The position numbers and the translations under genes were made by a program. Below the pieces are notes generated by a model, which saw nothing but the letters and a program-made list of their open reading frames with translations, ran no database searches and had not been told where the DNA came from. From Idiomarina fontislapidosi (GTDB lineage Bacteria > Pseudomonadota > Gammaproteobacteria > Enterobacterales > Alteromonadaceae): a stretch of DNA of 64,000 nucleotides. Location of the stretch: NCBI RefSeq assembly GCF_003226255.1, contig NZ_QJST01000001.1:248001-312000 (forward strand). Reading direction: 5' to 3'. This document shows, one piece after another, positions 47,594-55,597 of the stretch (the first letter of the stretch is position 1; each line of letters begins with the position of its first letter).

Positions 47594-48439
47594 ATGCTCA
47601 TTGCTGTTATTGCCTGCACATTATTCACCATTGTGATTTGGTTAGCATGGATGCGCCAGATCAACAGGAATCGTTTACAAGCCATTGAAGGCACCCTGGC
47701 TCAGCATACGCAGCGCTCATTACAAGAGTTTTTTGTTTTTCTACCGGTCAAATGGTTAATTCGCGGCTATTTGATTGCCAGCATTATCCTGCCGCTCATC
47801 ATGGGATCACTCTGGGGAGTCAATTCTGCCGGAATTACGTTGTTGACATGTTTAGTTTCTCCGCCTTTGATTTATCGCAGGTTCAGAAATAAACGTTACC
47901 GTGCATTACAGCGCCAATTGCCGATGTTGCTAATGAATTTATCGAATCAACTCAAGTCAGGTATGAGTATGGTCAACGCCATCACGTCATTATTTGGTGA
48001 ATTTGAAGCGCCGTTGGGGCAGGAAATTAACGAAATCATTCGACAAATTAAGTTAGGCGATGATTTACCAACCGCGTTGATCGGCTGGCAGCAACGTGTG
48101 CCGATTTTTAGTATTACGCTGGTGGTACAAGCGCTAATTCTTGGTTATCGCAACGGTGGACAACAGTCACAAGTATTACGCCGGTTGGCAGAAAATTTGG
48201 GGCAACAACAAAAAGTGCGCGATAGGCAACAGGCTTTGTCAGCGCAGGGACGCATGCAAGCTTGGGTCTTGATCTGTATGCCATTTGCGCTTTTTTTACT
48301 GCTGAATTGGATGAAACCCACTCATACGGCGTATCTCACTAACACCTTAGTCGGTCAAGTGGCTTTAGGGGCCGCGCTTATACTGACCTTAATAGGTGCA
48401 ATGATGGTTAAACGTATATTAAATACTGATGACTTCTGA
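47594..48439 (+). CDS. TadB-type inner-membrane platform protein
   Basis: A 281-residue protein with an N-terminal helix, helices at about 55-95 and two near the C-terminus (AWVLICMPFALFLLLNWM, LVGQVALGAALILTLIGAMM). It includes the T2SSF-domain signature LPMLLMNLSNQLKSGMSMVNAI and GDDLPTALIGWQQRVP. Its stop overlaps the tadC-like start by one base. TadB and TadC together form the platform on which the ATPase acts. Confidence 0.88.
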   Translation: MLIAVIACTLFTIVIWLAWMRQINRNRLQAIEGTLAQHTQRSLQEFFVFLPVKWLIRGYLIASIILPLIMGSLWGVNSAGITLLTCLVSPPLIYRRFRNKRYRALQRQLPMLLMNLSNQLKSGMSMVNAITSLFGEFEAPLGQEINEIIRQIKLGDDLPTALIGWQQRVPIFSITLVVQALILGYRNGGQQSQVLRRLAENLGQQQKVRDRQQALSAQGRMQAWVLICMPFALFLLLNWMKPTHTAYLTNTLVGQVALGAALILTLIGAMMVKRILNTDDF

Positions 48440-49233
48440 TGCAGTTACTGATTATTGTTTTTTGTTTATTCACGCTTTGCAGCCTGGTAGCTGGCACTGT
48501 GCTATGGATTGCACGTTACCTTCAGATAGCTCAGCGCTGGGAACGGTATTGCGAACGCCTGTATCAGAAAATACCCGCTCGCGCTCAAGTTATATTGCGG
48601 CGTTGGTTTGATTTAGAGCAAAAAGCTACACGCTTCCATTATCGCGTTATCAACGTCAGTTGTCTGATAGCGATGCTGGGTACTTTTAGTCTACTGTTCA
48701 AATTGTATTGGTTGGCGATGATGCTCGTGCTGGTGACCGCGCTGATTGTTCAGCGCGGGCAACGACAGTTTCGTAGCAAACAAGCACATATCTATCGTGA
48801 ACTGCCCGACTTCTGTGATTTGCTTGCCATGATGTTGGCATCCGGACTGCCGTTGATTCCTGCGCTCGATCGGGTCGCCACAGCATCAAGCATGGGCTTC
48901 CTCGCTCGGGAAATAAACTACGTGGGGCAACAGATTCGACGTGGCACCGATTTGGAAAGCGCTCTGAATAGCTTGGCAGATCTCTACCGGGTGAATGCAT
49001 TAAGTGAATGGTGCAAATTACTAAATAGGGGATACCAACAGGGGAATAGCTTAATCGACGCCTTAATGTTCTTTTCTGAACAGTTGCGTGACGAGCAACT
49101 TAACCATGCTGAAAAGAAGGCGCAAGAAGCGCCTGTTAAATTGCTTTTACCTTTGCTCAGCTGTTTTTTTCCCGTCAACTTTTTAGTGATCTTGGGGCCT
49201 ATTTTTATTCAGCTGTCGCAAGGAGGCTATTAA
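48439..49233 (+). CDS. TadC-type inner-membrane platform protein
   Basis: A 264-residue paralogue of the preceding protein: helices near 5-30, 75-105 and at the very C-terminus (LLLPLLSCFFPVNFLVILGPIF), and the T2SSF segment LPDFCDLLAMMLASGLPLIPALDRV. The KKAQEAPVKLLLPL stretch before the last helix is typical of TadC. One-base overlaps at both ends indicate translational coupling. Confidence 0.88.
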   Translation: MQLLIIVFCLFTLCSLVAGTVLWIARYLQIAQRWERYCERLYQKIPARAQVILRRWFDLEQKATRFHYRVINVSCLIAMLGTFSLLFKLYWLAMMLVLVTALIVQRGQRQFRSKQAHIYRELPDFCDLLAMMLASGLPLIPALDRVATASSMGFLAREINYVGQQIRRGTDLESALNSLADLYRVNALSEWCKLLNRGYQQGNSLIDALMFFSEQLRDEQLNHAEKKAQEAPVKLLLPLLSCFFPVNFLVILGPIFIQLSQGGY

Positions 49234-49610
49234 TGAATGAAACAATAATCTGGCCCGATACGCACTACTTAACGAGCTACATTCAGCGTCTGCGGGGTAT
49301 CACTGCTATTAACGATATCACAGCATTAAGCGCTTTTTGGTTTCCGCACTGTCGAGCGGTACATACTTGGGGGATGCGCTTTCCCATTGACGTTATCGCA
49401 TTAGATAGCCATGGCATCATTATCGATGTGAAGCGTTTGTTGGTGCCTAATCGAATGTATTGGCATAAGCGGGCGGACACTCTAATCGAGCTGTGTGCTT
49501 TGTGTCCGTATCCACTCGAATCATGGATTGGAGCACAGCTCCAGTTAGAGGCAAGGAGGCATGATGAAGAAGACCGTTGGGCTACTCGTATTGTGTTTGA
49601 GCGCGTGTAA
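49233..49610 (+). CDS. DUF192-family protein
   Basis: A 125-residue protein with the DUF192 core: the W-G-M-RFPIDVIALDSHGII segment and the following VKRLLVPNRM. There is no signal peptide, whereas many DUF192 proteins are exported. It is coupled to tadC by one base and overlaps the next gene by 50 bases. The family has no established biochemical role. Its place between TadC and the TadD-like lipoprotein suggests it serves pilus assembly or is a passenger of the operon. Confidence 0.75.
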   Translation: MNETIIWPDTHYLTSYIQRLRGITAINDITALSAFWFPHCRAVHTWGMRFPIDVIALDSHGIIIDVKRLLVPNRMYWHKRADTLIELCALCPYPLESWIGAQLQLEARRHDEEDRWATRIVFERV

Positions 49611-50001
49611 TAGCACTCCACAATCACCTCAGTATGCTCAGTATCAATTAGGCAACGCCAAGGCGTGGTACGAGCAGGGCGATCTGCTTTCGGCGGAGCA
49701 GCATTTACATGCACTGCATCAACACGGTGCAGGCAGCGCCGAGAGTTGGCGTTTATTAGGTAATATTCATCTTCGTCAGCATCGCTTGGAGGCTGCTCGC
49801 GAAGCCTACCGTACATCGGTACAGCTTAATCCACACGAGAGCGATGTGTGGCATAATTTAGCTTTAACCGAACTGAGGCAAACAACCGCCACGTTAATGA
49901 AAGCGCGTACTCAGCTGCAACGACTACCGGAAGAGGATGAGCGACTATTATCGTTGCTGCTTAAGTTACAACGAGTCAGCTTAGGTAATGACCAGATGTA
50001 A
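49561..50001 (+). CDS. TadD-like TPR lipoprotein
   Basis: A 146-residue lipoprotein: leader KKTVGLLVLCLSAC with lipobox LSAC (Cys at about residue 16), then three tetratricopeptide units (NAKAWYEQGDLLSAEQHLHAL, SWRLLGNIHLRQHRLEAAREAY, DVWHNLALTELRQ). This is the plan of TadD, the pilotin-like protein that helps the Tad secretin. AAGGAGG lies directly before the tandem ATG codons at 49561 and 49564. The first 50 bases overlap the DUF192 gene. Confidence 0.8.
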   Translation: MMKKTVGLLVLCLSACNSTPQSPQYAQYQLGNAKAWYEQGDLLSAEQHLHALHQHGAGSAESWRLLGNIHLRQHRLEAAREAYRTSVQLNPHESDVWHNLALTELRQTTATLMKARTQLQRLPEEDERLLSLLLKLQRVSLGNDQM

Positions 50002-50371
50002 TCGTGGCTTCGCAGTTGCCGTGGTACTGCTCACATTAGTCAGCTTGGCAATGCCAGCCGGCTCACTATCGTTGACCTTGCAGCGCCAACACAGGTTGCT
50101 TAATGCGTTGACGGCGGAGTATGTGCATATGATCAAAGCAGCATGGCAGTTGCAGTCACACCGGTTACAGCGTGTGCCATCAGCGACTGAATTTTCAAGC
50201 TATTTGAGACACTCAGAAGTACCGTGGTCCGTTGAGCTAAGTGCTGGTAATGGCGGTATCTACGCAATTATTCAGCCGGTAACGACTCTACAGAGACGTT
50301 ACCTTGCTGATCATGTTGAAGGGCAATGGTTCGAAGATAGCTGGCGTATTGCGCTGTCGGCTAACCCATGA
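49988..50371 (+). CDS. Pseudopilin-like protein closing the Tad locus
   Basis: A 127-residue protein with a short basic leader ending in Gly7, then FAVAVVLLTLVSLAMPAG: Phe at +1 as in type IV pilins but Val in place of Glu at +5, as in GspK-like tip pseudopilins. The polar remainder is unrecognised. It overlaps the TadD-like gene by 14 bases and ends 12 bases before the convergent smpB. Probably a minor pilus component, possibly handled by the general type IV prepilin peptidase; no peptidase gene is in the locus. Confidence 0.6.
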   Translation: MTRCNRGFAVAVVLLTLVSLAMPAGSLSLTLQRQHRLLNALTAEYVHMIKAAWQLQSHRLQRVPSATEFSSYLRHSEVPWSVELSAGNGGIYAIIQPVTTLQRRYLADHVEGQWFEDSWRIALSANP

Positions 50372-50383
50372 ACGCGTGCGGGC

Positions 50384-50863
50384 TTAGCGAGCAGAGTGCT
50401 TAAGAATACGTGACTTCTGACGCTGCCAATCGCGCTCTTTAATGGTATCGCGTTTATCGTGCGATTTTTTACCTTTGGCTAGGTAACACTCAAGCTTAAC
50501 CCAGCATTGCTTCCAATACATGGCGGTTGCCACCACCGCAAAGCCTTCGCGCTCTGATGCGCCAATTAACTTATCCAGCTCTTTCTTTTTCAGCAATAAC
50601 TTACGCGAACGGTCAGGCTCACAATAGACATGACTGGACGCTTGCGTGAGCGGTTGAATTTCCGCACCCAATAAAAACGCTTCGCCATTTTTCATAATGA
50701 CGTAGCTGTCGCGAATATTGACCTTTCCTTCACGAATACTTTTTACTTCCCAGCCTTGCAGGCTGATGCCCGCCTCGAATTTTTCTTCAAGAAAATATTC
50801 ATGACGCGCTTTTTTATTCAGTGCGATGGTCGAACTATTTGATTGTGGTTTTTTCTTACTCAT
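50384..50863 (-). CDS. smpB: SsrA-binding protein SmpB
   Basis: SmpB carries tmRNA to stalled ribosomes in trans-translation. I start at the ATG at 50863 ([11 protein letters not shown]), giving 159 residues, equal to E. coli; the further ATG at 50881 adds six residues. Visible are [31 protein letters not shown] and the C-terminal [17 protein letters not shown] tail that enters the mRNA channel. ssrA is not in the window. The -10 box is only seven bases upstream of the chosen start. Confidence 0.96.
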   Translation of the reverse strand: MSKKKPQSNSSTIALNKKARHEYFLEEKFEAGISLQGWEVKSIREGKVNIRDSYVIMKNGEAFLLGAEIQPLTQASSHVYCEPDRSRKLLLKKKELDKLIGASEREGFAVVATAMYWKQCWVKLECYLAKGKKSHDKRDTIKERDWQRQKSRILKHSAR

Positions 50864-50870
50864 GGCAACT

Positions 50871-50876
50871 ATTATA
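50871..50876 (-). promoter_or_regulatory. Candidate smpB -10 box
   Basis: A perfect TATAAT on the minus strand ends seven bases before the smpB ATG, which would put the transcript start at or next to the start codon, giving a leaderless or nearly leaderless mRNA. No convincing -35 hexamer is seen upstream (best TTTTCT at a 16-base spacing), so the call is weak. Confidence 0.3.
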
Positions 50877-50971
50877 CCCATGAAAAACTAAAAGAAAATT
50901 CATTTTAAGGGCTTCAATGAATACGTGTTTGAGTTATCATTGCGCTAAACGAAGTAAGCGATAGAGGATTC

Positions 50972-51403
50972 ATGCCTAGCATATCAAAAAGCGCGCTTGT
51001 CTCATACAGTGCTGAGCAGATGTTTGATTTGGTTAATGACATCGAATCATACCCAGAATTTGTGCCGGGTTGTGTCGGATCTCAAGTACATGAATCTGAG
51101 CCGGACTTTAAAATCGCTAGCCTTGATATTAGTAAGGCAGGTATCAAAAAAAGGTTCACTACGCGCAATCAGTTATTTAAGCCTGAACGCATTGATATGA
51201 GCCTTGAAGATGGCCCTTTTGAGTCGTTGAGCGGCGGCTGGCAGTTTATTCCGCTTGCTGATGACGCGTGCAAAATTCAGTTCGATTTAACCTTTCAGTT
51301 TTCTAACCGATTACTGGGTATGGCATTTGGCAAGGTGTTCAGTGAAGTCACTGCGCGTATGGTCGATGCGTTCGCACAACGCGCTAAGCAGGTATACGGA
51401 TAA
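50972..51403 (+). CDS. ratA: RatA-family START-domain protein
   Basis: A 143-residue protein of the polyketide-cyclase/START fold (COQ10-like). The opening ISKSALVSYSAEQMFDLVNDIESYPEFVPGC and the C-terminal amphipathic helix MVDAFAQRAKQVYG are typical. E. coli RatA was described as blocking 70S assembly, while relatives bind ubiquinone; the sequence does not decide between these. It is divergent from smpB and two bases before rnfH, the standard smpB-ratA-ratB arrangement. The classical toxin-antitoxin label is not well supported. Confidence 0.9.
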   Translation: MPSISKSALVSYSAEQMFDLVNDIESYPEFVPGCVGSQVHESEPDFKIASLDISKAGIKKRFTTRNQLFKPERIDMSLEDGPFESLSGGWQFIPLADDACKIQFDLTFQFSNRLLGMAFGKVFSEVTARMVDAFAQRAKQVYG

Positions 51404-51405
51404 GT

Positions 51406-51750
51406 ATGGCAATGGTGGTGATTGAAGTCGCTTACGCGACGCCGGAGCGACAAGCTATCTTAACAGTCACTGTGCCTGAAGGCACCGATGTAAGAACCTG
51501 TATCGAACGTTCAGGGATAATGCAGCAATTTGCCGAAATTAATCTTGAAGAGCAAAAAGTTGGCATTTGGAGCAAGGCAACAAAACTCGATGCGCAACCA
51601 CGGGATGGTGATCGCATTGAAATTTATCGTCCACTGATTGCGGATCCTAAAGCGATACGTAAAAAGCGGGCTGAGCGAGCAAAACAAGAAGGTCGTGCCG
51701 ATAAAGTTACCGGCGGTCGACCGGACGCGAAACGTCGAACTAGCGAATAA
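51406..51750 (+). CDS. rnfH: RnfH/RatB ubiquitin-like protein
   Basis: A 114-residue protein of the RnfH (RatB) family with a beta-grasp core (MVVIEVAYATPERQAILTVTVPEGT, VGIWSKATKLDAQPRDGDRIEIYRPL) and a basic, flexible C-terminus (IRKKRAERAKQEGRADK). It follows ratA with two bases between. The role is unknown; the RnfH name comes from its occurrence near rnf genes in some bacteria, and no rnf gene is here. BamE, the next gene in E. coli on the opposite strand, is absent. Confidence 0.9.
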   Translation: MAMVVIEVAYATPERQAILTVTVPEGTDVRTCIERSGIMQQFAEINLEEQKVGIWSKATKLDAQPRDGDRIEIYRPLIADPKAIRKKRAERAKQEGRADKVTGGRPDAKRRTSE

Positions 51751-51767
51751 GCTAAGTGGGAGTTGGG

Positions 51768-52244
51768 ATGAAGCTTTTTATCATGCGTCATGGGCAAGCC
51801 GAACCGATGTCTGATCCTTGGCCGGATAGTGAACGTCGTCTGACTGACGATGGCATTATGGAAGTTCGACACGCCAGCGAGTGGTTGCAACAACAATGTG
51901 AACTGATTGAACAGTGCTATACCAGCCCGTATCAGCGCGCAAAAGAAACGCAGACGGTGATGAACGAGCGGCTAAATTGCCAGCAAGTTAAGGTATTGGA
52001 TTGTTTGACACCCGAAAAACGTGTACACGAGACTGTGACTGAGCTCGCCGCCGAAATCGCCGTAGCGGGTGTGCAATCGGCGTTGGTGGTGACCCACATG
52101 CCTCTAGTCAGTTACTTGGTGGCTGAAATTGATAAAACACAACAGCCACCGATATTTTCGACCGCTGCAATTGCAGAAATCGAGTTTGATCCCAGCACTG
52201 GCGTAGGTCAATTAAAGCAGCTCATGCAACCCGAGCATTGCTGA
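51768..52244 (+). CDS. sixA: Phosphohistidine phosphatase SixA
   Basis: A 158-residue histidine phosphatase; the RHG motif with catalytic His is in FIMRHGQAEP at residues 4-13 and the second His lies in VVTHMPLVSYL. SixA dephosphorylates phosphohistidine, notably on HPt domains such as ArcB and on the nitrogen-PTS protein NPr. I start at the ATG at 51768, behind GGGAG; a GTG at 51756 is also in frame. It is 17 bases downstream of rnfH and convergent with smrB. Confidence 0.93.
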   Translation: MKLFIMRHGQAEPMSDPWPDSERRLTDDGIMEVRHASEWLQQQCELIEQCYTSPYQRAKETQTVMNERLNCQQVKVLDCLTPEKRVHETVTELAAEIAVAGVQSALVVTHMPLVSYLVAEIDKTQQPPIFSTAAIAEIEFDPSTGVGQLKQLMQPEHC

Positions 52245-52248
52245 GCCA

Positions 52249-52824
52249 CTATTCAGGCGCTTTGAGCAGTATCAGCACCGCAGCATCACCGCCAAATGCT
52301 TTCGGTGCTTGATGAAACGCGCGCACGGCGGGATGCTGAATAAGCCAGTGTGGTAATTGTTTCTTGAGTATGCCAGTGCCATGGCCATGCATTACTGAAC
52401 AGCACTGTACTAACTCTTTTTCGCAGGCGGCAAGCATGGCGGCGAGTTCATGTTTGGCCTGTGCTACGGTTAACCCATGTAAATCAAGTAGCATTTCTGG
52501 GGCATAGTCCCCGCGCCTTAACTGCTTAGCTAAGTAACTACTCTCTCCCGGCGCTGTGTAGGCCACCTTATCATCCCCTAAGTAACCTTCGAAGTTGTCA
52601 GAAAACGTGTCTCTCACAACATCCTGCACATCCTTTACCGCTTGCTTTTGACGGTTGTGGCGCTTTTGTTTGATTTTTTCATGTGCAGACAATGGTGCCA
52701 CTTCATCGCTTTCGATCGGTTGAATACCCGCCATCGCCTGTCTAAACAAATCGCGCTCGTCGGTATCGAGCGCTGCATCATGGTCGTTGTTTTTTTTACT
52801 ACTCGCTTTGTATTTTGAGGCCAT
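52249..52824 (-). CDS. smrB: Smr-domain endonuclease SmrB
   Basis: A 191-residue protein whose C-terminal Smr domain has the active-site DLHG (about residue 107) and GHGTG motifs. SmrB cleaves mRNA between collided ribosomes, opening the way for tmRNA rescue. The N-terminal helix of 50 residues (RDLFRQAMAGIQPIESDEVAP) is the ribosome-binding extension of the family. It is divergent from prmB, as in E. coli yfcN-prmB. With smpB 1.4 kb away, two arms of ribosome rescue lie close together. Confidence 0.94.
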   Translation of the reverse strand: MASKYKASSKKNNDHDAALDTDERDLFRQAMAGIQPIESDEVAPLSAHEKIKQKRHNRQKQAVKDVQDVVRDTFSDNFEGYLGDDKVAYTAPGESSYLAKQLRRGDYAPEMLLDLHGLTVAQAKHELAAMLAACEKELVQCCSVMHGHGTGILKKQLPHWLIQHPAVRAFHQAPKAFGGDAAVLILLKAPE

Positions 52825-52901
52825 GGTGGATGATTCCTAGCGCTGCTTAAGGTATCTTATACGGCAGTTAAGTATAACCGATTTACTAGCAGGGGATAAG
52901 T

Positions 52902-53828
52902 TTGGATTCAGAAGCCACTCAGCAAGCCATTAATGAACTGCATACGATTGATGACATTCTGCGTTGGAGTGTCAGTCAAATGGCACGTGCCGACGTTTAT
53001 TTTGGTCACGGCTATGCGAATGCTGTCGAAGAGGCACGAGCACTGCTTGGACATATTGTCTCGTTGACGCCCGATGAACTCATCGATATGCGTCATTGTC
53101 GTTTAACGACGCAAGAAAAGCGCCAATATGTTGCGTTATTGCAGCGCCGTATCGCTGAGCGCACGCCGGCTGCCTATTTACTCAATGAAGCATGGTTTGC
53201 AGGCTTACCCTTTTATGTCGACGAGCGCGTTCTGGTGCCACGTTCGCCTTTTGCAGAGCTGATCGAACAAGGTTTTCAGCCATGGCTTACGCAAACGCCA
53301 ACACGCGTATTGGATATGTGCACGGGCAGTGGTTGTATTGCGATAGCCTGTGCTTATGCGTTCCCAGACGCCGAAGTTGATGCAACAGACATTTCTGTCG
53401 ATGCATTGGCGGTGGCAGAATATAACATTGCACAGCACGGTCTTGAGGCGCAAGTGACTCCGATTCAATCGGATATCTTTGCTGGTCTGCAGGGGCAACA
53501 GTATGATCTCATAGTGACCAACCCACCTTACGTTGACGCAGAGGATATGTCGGATTTACCCGATGAGTTTAGACATGAACCCGAGCTCGGACTTGCAGCG
53601 GGTGATGACGGTTTGAGCTTAGTCGACACGATGTTACTTGAGGCAGCCGATTATCTAACGGATAACGGTCTGTTGTTCTGTGAGGTGGGCAACTCCATGG
53701 CGGCACTTGATGACAAGTACCCTGAGACAGGCTTTATTTGGCTTGAGTTTGAGCGCGGTGGACATGGCGTTTTTGTATTGAACAAAGCACAGCTTGAACA
53801 CCATCGTGCATGCTACGGTAACCTTTAG
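52902..53828 (+). CDS. prmB: Ribosomal protein L3 glutamine methyltransferase PrmB
   Basis: PrmB N5-methylates Gln150 of ribosomal protein L3. The 308-residue protein starts with TTG at 52902 behind AGGGGAT. It has an N-domain, the SAM loop [14 protein letters not shown] (about residues 133-146) and the catalytic NPPY in [13 protein letters not shown]. It is a paralogue of PrmC in this window and longer by about 25 residues. It precedes aroC by nine bases, the conserved order prmB-aroC. Confidence 0.96.
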   Translation: MDSEATQQAINELHTIDDILRWSVSQMARADVYFGHGYANAVEEARALLGHIVSLTPDELIDMRHCRLTTQEKRQYVALLQRRIAERTPAAYLLNEAWFAGLPFYVDERVLVPRSPFAELIEQGFQPWLTQTPTRVLDMCTGSGCIAIACAYAFPDAEVDATDISVDALAVAEYNIAQHGLEAQVTPIQSDIFAGLQGQQYDLIVTNPPYVDAEDMSDLPDEFRHEPELGLAAGDDGLSLVDTMLLEAADYLTDNGLLFCEVGNSMAALDDKYPETGFIWLEFERGGHGVFVLNKAQLEHHRACYGNL

Positions 53829-53837
53829 GAGTCAACC

Positions 53838-54914
53838 ATGGCAGGAAACACGTGGGGCACATTGTTTACGGTAACCACCTTTGGTGAGAGTCATGGCGTG
53901 GGGTTAGGTGCGGTGGTCGATGGCTGCCCAGCTGGCATTGAACTCAGTCATGAAGATATTCAGCAAGCACTTGATCGACGTCGTCCCGGGACCAGTCGTT
54001 ACACGACACAGCGACAAGAGCCGGACCAAGTAGAAATCTTATCGGGCGTCTTTGAAGGACGTACAACCGGCACCCCCATTGGTCTTGTGATTCGTAATCA
54101 GGATCAACGTAGCCAAGATTACAGTGCGATAAAGCAACAGTTTAGACCTGGGCATGCGGATTATACCTACCAGCAGAAATATGGTATTCGTGATTATCGA
54201 GGTGGTGGGCGTTCCTCTGCGCGTGAGACGGCAATGCGTGTCGCGGCGGGCGCCATTGCAGCCAAAGTATTAGCGCAAAAGGGTATTCATATTCGTGCCG
54301 CATTAACCCAAATGGGCGCGGTGAAAGCGCCGATTCAAGCCTGGTCCGCGGTTAACGAAAACGCGTTTTTCTGTGCCAATCCTGATGCGGTTGAGCCGAT
54401 GGATGCGTTGATACGCGAGTTGAAAAAGCAAGGCGATTCGGTTGGTGCCCGCATCTATGTTGAAGCGCTCGGCGTTCCCGTGGGCTGGGGTGAACCGGTA
54501 TTTGATCGTTTAGACGCGGATATCGCCAAAGCATTGATGAGCATCAATGCCGCTAAGGCGGTTTCAATTGGCGATGGCTTTGATGTGGTTACCCAACGGG
54601 GAAGTGAGCATCGTGATGAAATGATGCCTGATGGTTTTCAATCGAATCACGCCGGTGGCGTTTTAGGTGGAATTTCAACCGGGCAAACGGTGACTGCAGA
54701 GGTTGCGTTCAAGCCTACGTCGAGCATCAGCATCCCGGGGAAAACCGTGACAACCGACGGTCAACCTGTCGATATCGTGACAAAAGGGCGTCATGATCCC
54801 TGTGTCGGTATCCGGGCGGTGCCAATTGTTGAAGCCATGATGGCGTTAGTCTTAGTCGACCATTTTTTACGTGATAGAGGTCAGAATGCAGACGTCCAGC
54901 GTACCGAGCTGTGA
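53838..54914 (+). CDS. aroC: Chorismate synthase
   Basis: AroC makes chorismate from EPSP using reduced FMN, the last common step of aromatic synthesis. The 358 residues match the family, with the signatures [18 protein letters not shown] (residues 10-27), [19 protein letters not shown] and the C-terminal [15 protein letters not shown]. The stop lies beyond the start of epmC, so the genes overlap by 29 bases. Confidence 0.98.
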   Translation: MAGNTWGTLFTVTTFGESHGVGLGAVVDGCPAGIELSHEDIQQALDRRRPGTSRYTTQRQEPDQVEILSGVFEGRTTGTPIGLVIRNQDQRSQDYSAIKQQFRPGHADYTYQQKYGIRDYRGGGRSSARETAMRVAAGAIAAKVLAQKGIHIRAALTQMGAVKAPIQAWSAVNENAFFCANPDAVEPMDALIRELKKQGDSVGARIYVEALGVPVGWGEPVFDRLDADIAKALMSINAAKAVSIGDGFDVVTQRGSEHRDEMMPDGFQSNHAGGVLGGISTGQTVTAEVAFKPTSSISIPGKTVTTDGQPVDIVTKGRHDPCVGIRAVPIVEAMMALVLVDHFLRDRGQNADVQRTEL

Positions 54915-55443
54915 GCATCAGTCACGTCACTATCAACAGTTAATCGATATTTTTAATCAGTGTTTTGCAAAGACTGAACAGACCGTGTTAGTAAAGGGCG
55001 ACGATGAACCCTATTACCGCCCCGCAGCAGAGGGCGAGACCTATCATCAGGTGGTTTTTGCACACGGTTTTTATGCATCTGCATTGCACGAGGTCGCGCA
55101 TTGGTGTCTTGCGGGTAAGGTGCGGCGACATATTTTTGATTACGGCTACTGGTATATCCCCGACGGTCGTGATCACGCACAGCAACAGCAGTTTGAAAAA
55201 GTCGAAGTAAAACCTCAGGCGCTCGAACAGTTATTTTCGTTGTGTGCCGGTGTGCCATTCCAAGTCAGCGTGGATAATTTATCGGGCATCGAAGTCGACC
55301 GTGAGGCTTTTGCTGCGAGAGTAAGCGATCAACTTTTCGATTTTATGCGTACTTCATTACCGACAAGAGCGAATGTTTTTGCTCAAGCATTATGTCGTTA
55401 TTACCAACGACCCTGGCCTCCGGCTGAGGCGTTGGCACGTTAA
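54886..55443 (+). CDS. epmC: EF-P hydroxylase EpmC (YfcM)
   Basis: EpmC hydroxylates the beta-lysylated Lys of elongation factor P. I take the ATG at 54886 (GAGG five bases upstream), giving 185 residues, close to E. coli. Features include [26 protein letters not shown], with the metal-binding His/Glu set HEVAHW, and the [18 protein letters not shown] stretch. The overlap with aroC is 29 bases. efp and epmA/epmB are not in the window. Confidence 0.92.
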   Translation: MQTSSVPSCEHQSRHYQQLIDIFNQCFAKTEQTVLVKGDDEPYYRPAAEGETYHQVVFAHGFYASALHEVAHWCLAGKVRRHIFDYGYWYIPDGRDHAQQQQFEKVEVKPQALEQLFSLCAGVPFQVSVDNLSGIEVDREAFAARVSDQLFDFMRTSLPTRANVFAQALCRYYQRPWPPAEALAR

Positions 55444-55458
55444 CATCGAGGAGGAATT

Positions 55459-55590
55459 ATGAAACGCTATTTTGCTATGTTGATTGCAGTCATTGGTCTT
55501 GCAAGTTGCTCTACCATTGAAGGTATGGGTCAAGATGTTGAAGATGCAGGCGAAGCTATCGAAGAGTCTGCGGATGAAAATGGAGCTTAA
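55459..55590 (+). CDS. Entericidin-family small lipoprotein
   Basis: A 43-residue lipoprotein, too short for usual gene thresholds. The ATG at 55459 follows GAGGAGG. The leader KRYFAMLIAVIGLASC has the lipobox LASC (Cys at about residue 16), then STIEGMGQDVEDAGEAIEES, the G-x-GxD-x3-G-x-AI motif of entericidins A/B. Mature length is 28 residues. Entericidins are membrane-associated peptides connected in E. coli with bacteriolysis under stress; a single copy without its partner is seen. It lies between epmC and a kinase-like gene. Confidence 0.87.
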   Translation: MKRYFAMLIAVIGLASCSTIEGMGQDVEDAGEAIEESADENGA

Positions 55591-55597
55591 ATAACGC

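Noticed and set aside
50972-51750. RatA-RnfH as a toxin-antitoxin pair
   Set aside because: The pair is a conserved housekeeping neighbour of smpB; the family fits START/COQ10-type and ubiquitin-like folds, and no toxin evidence can be read here.
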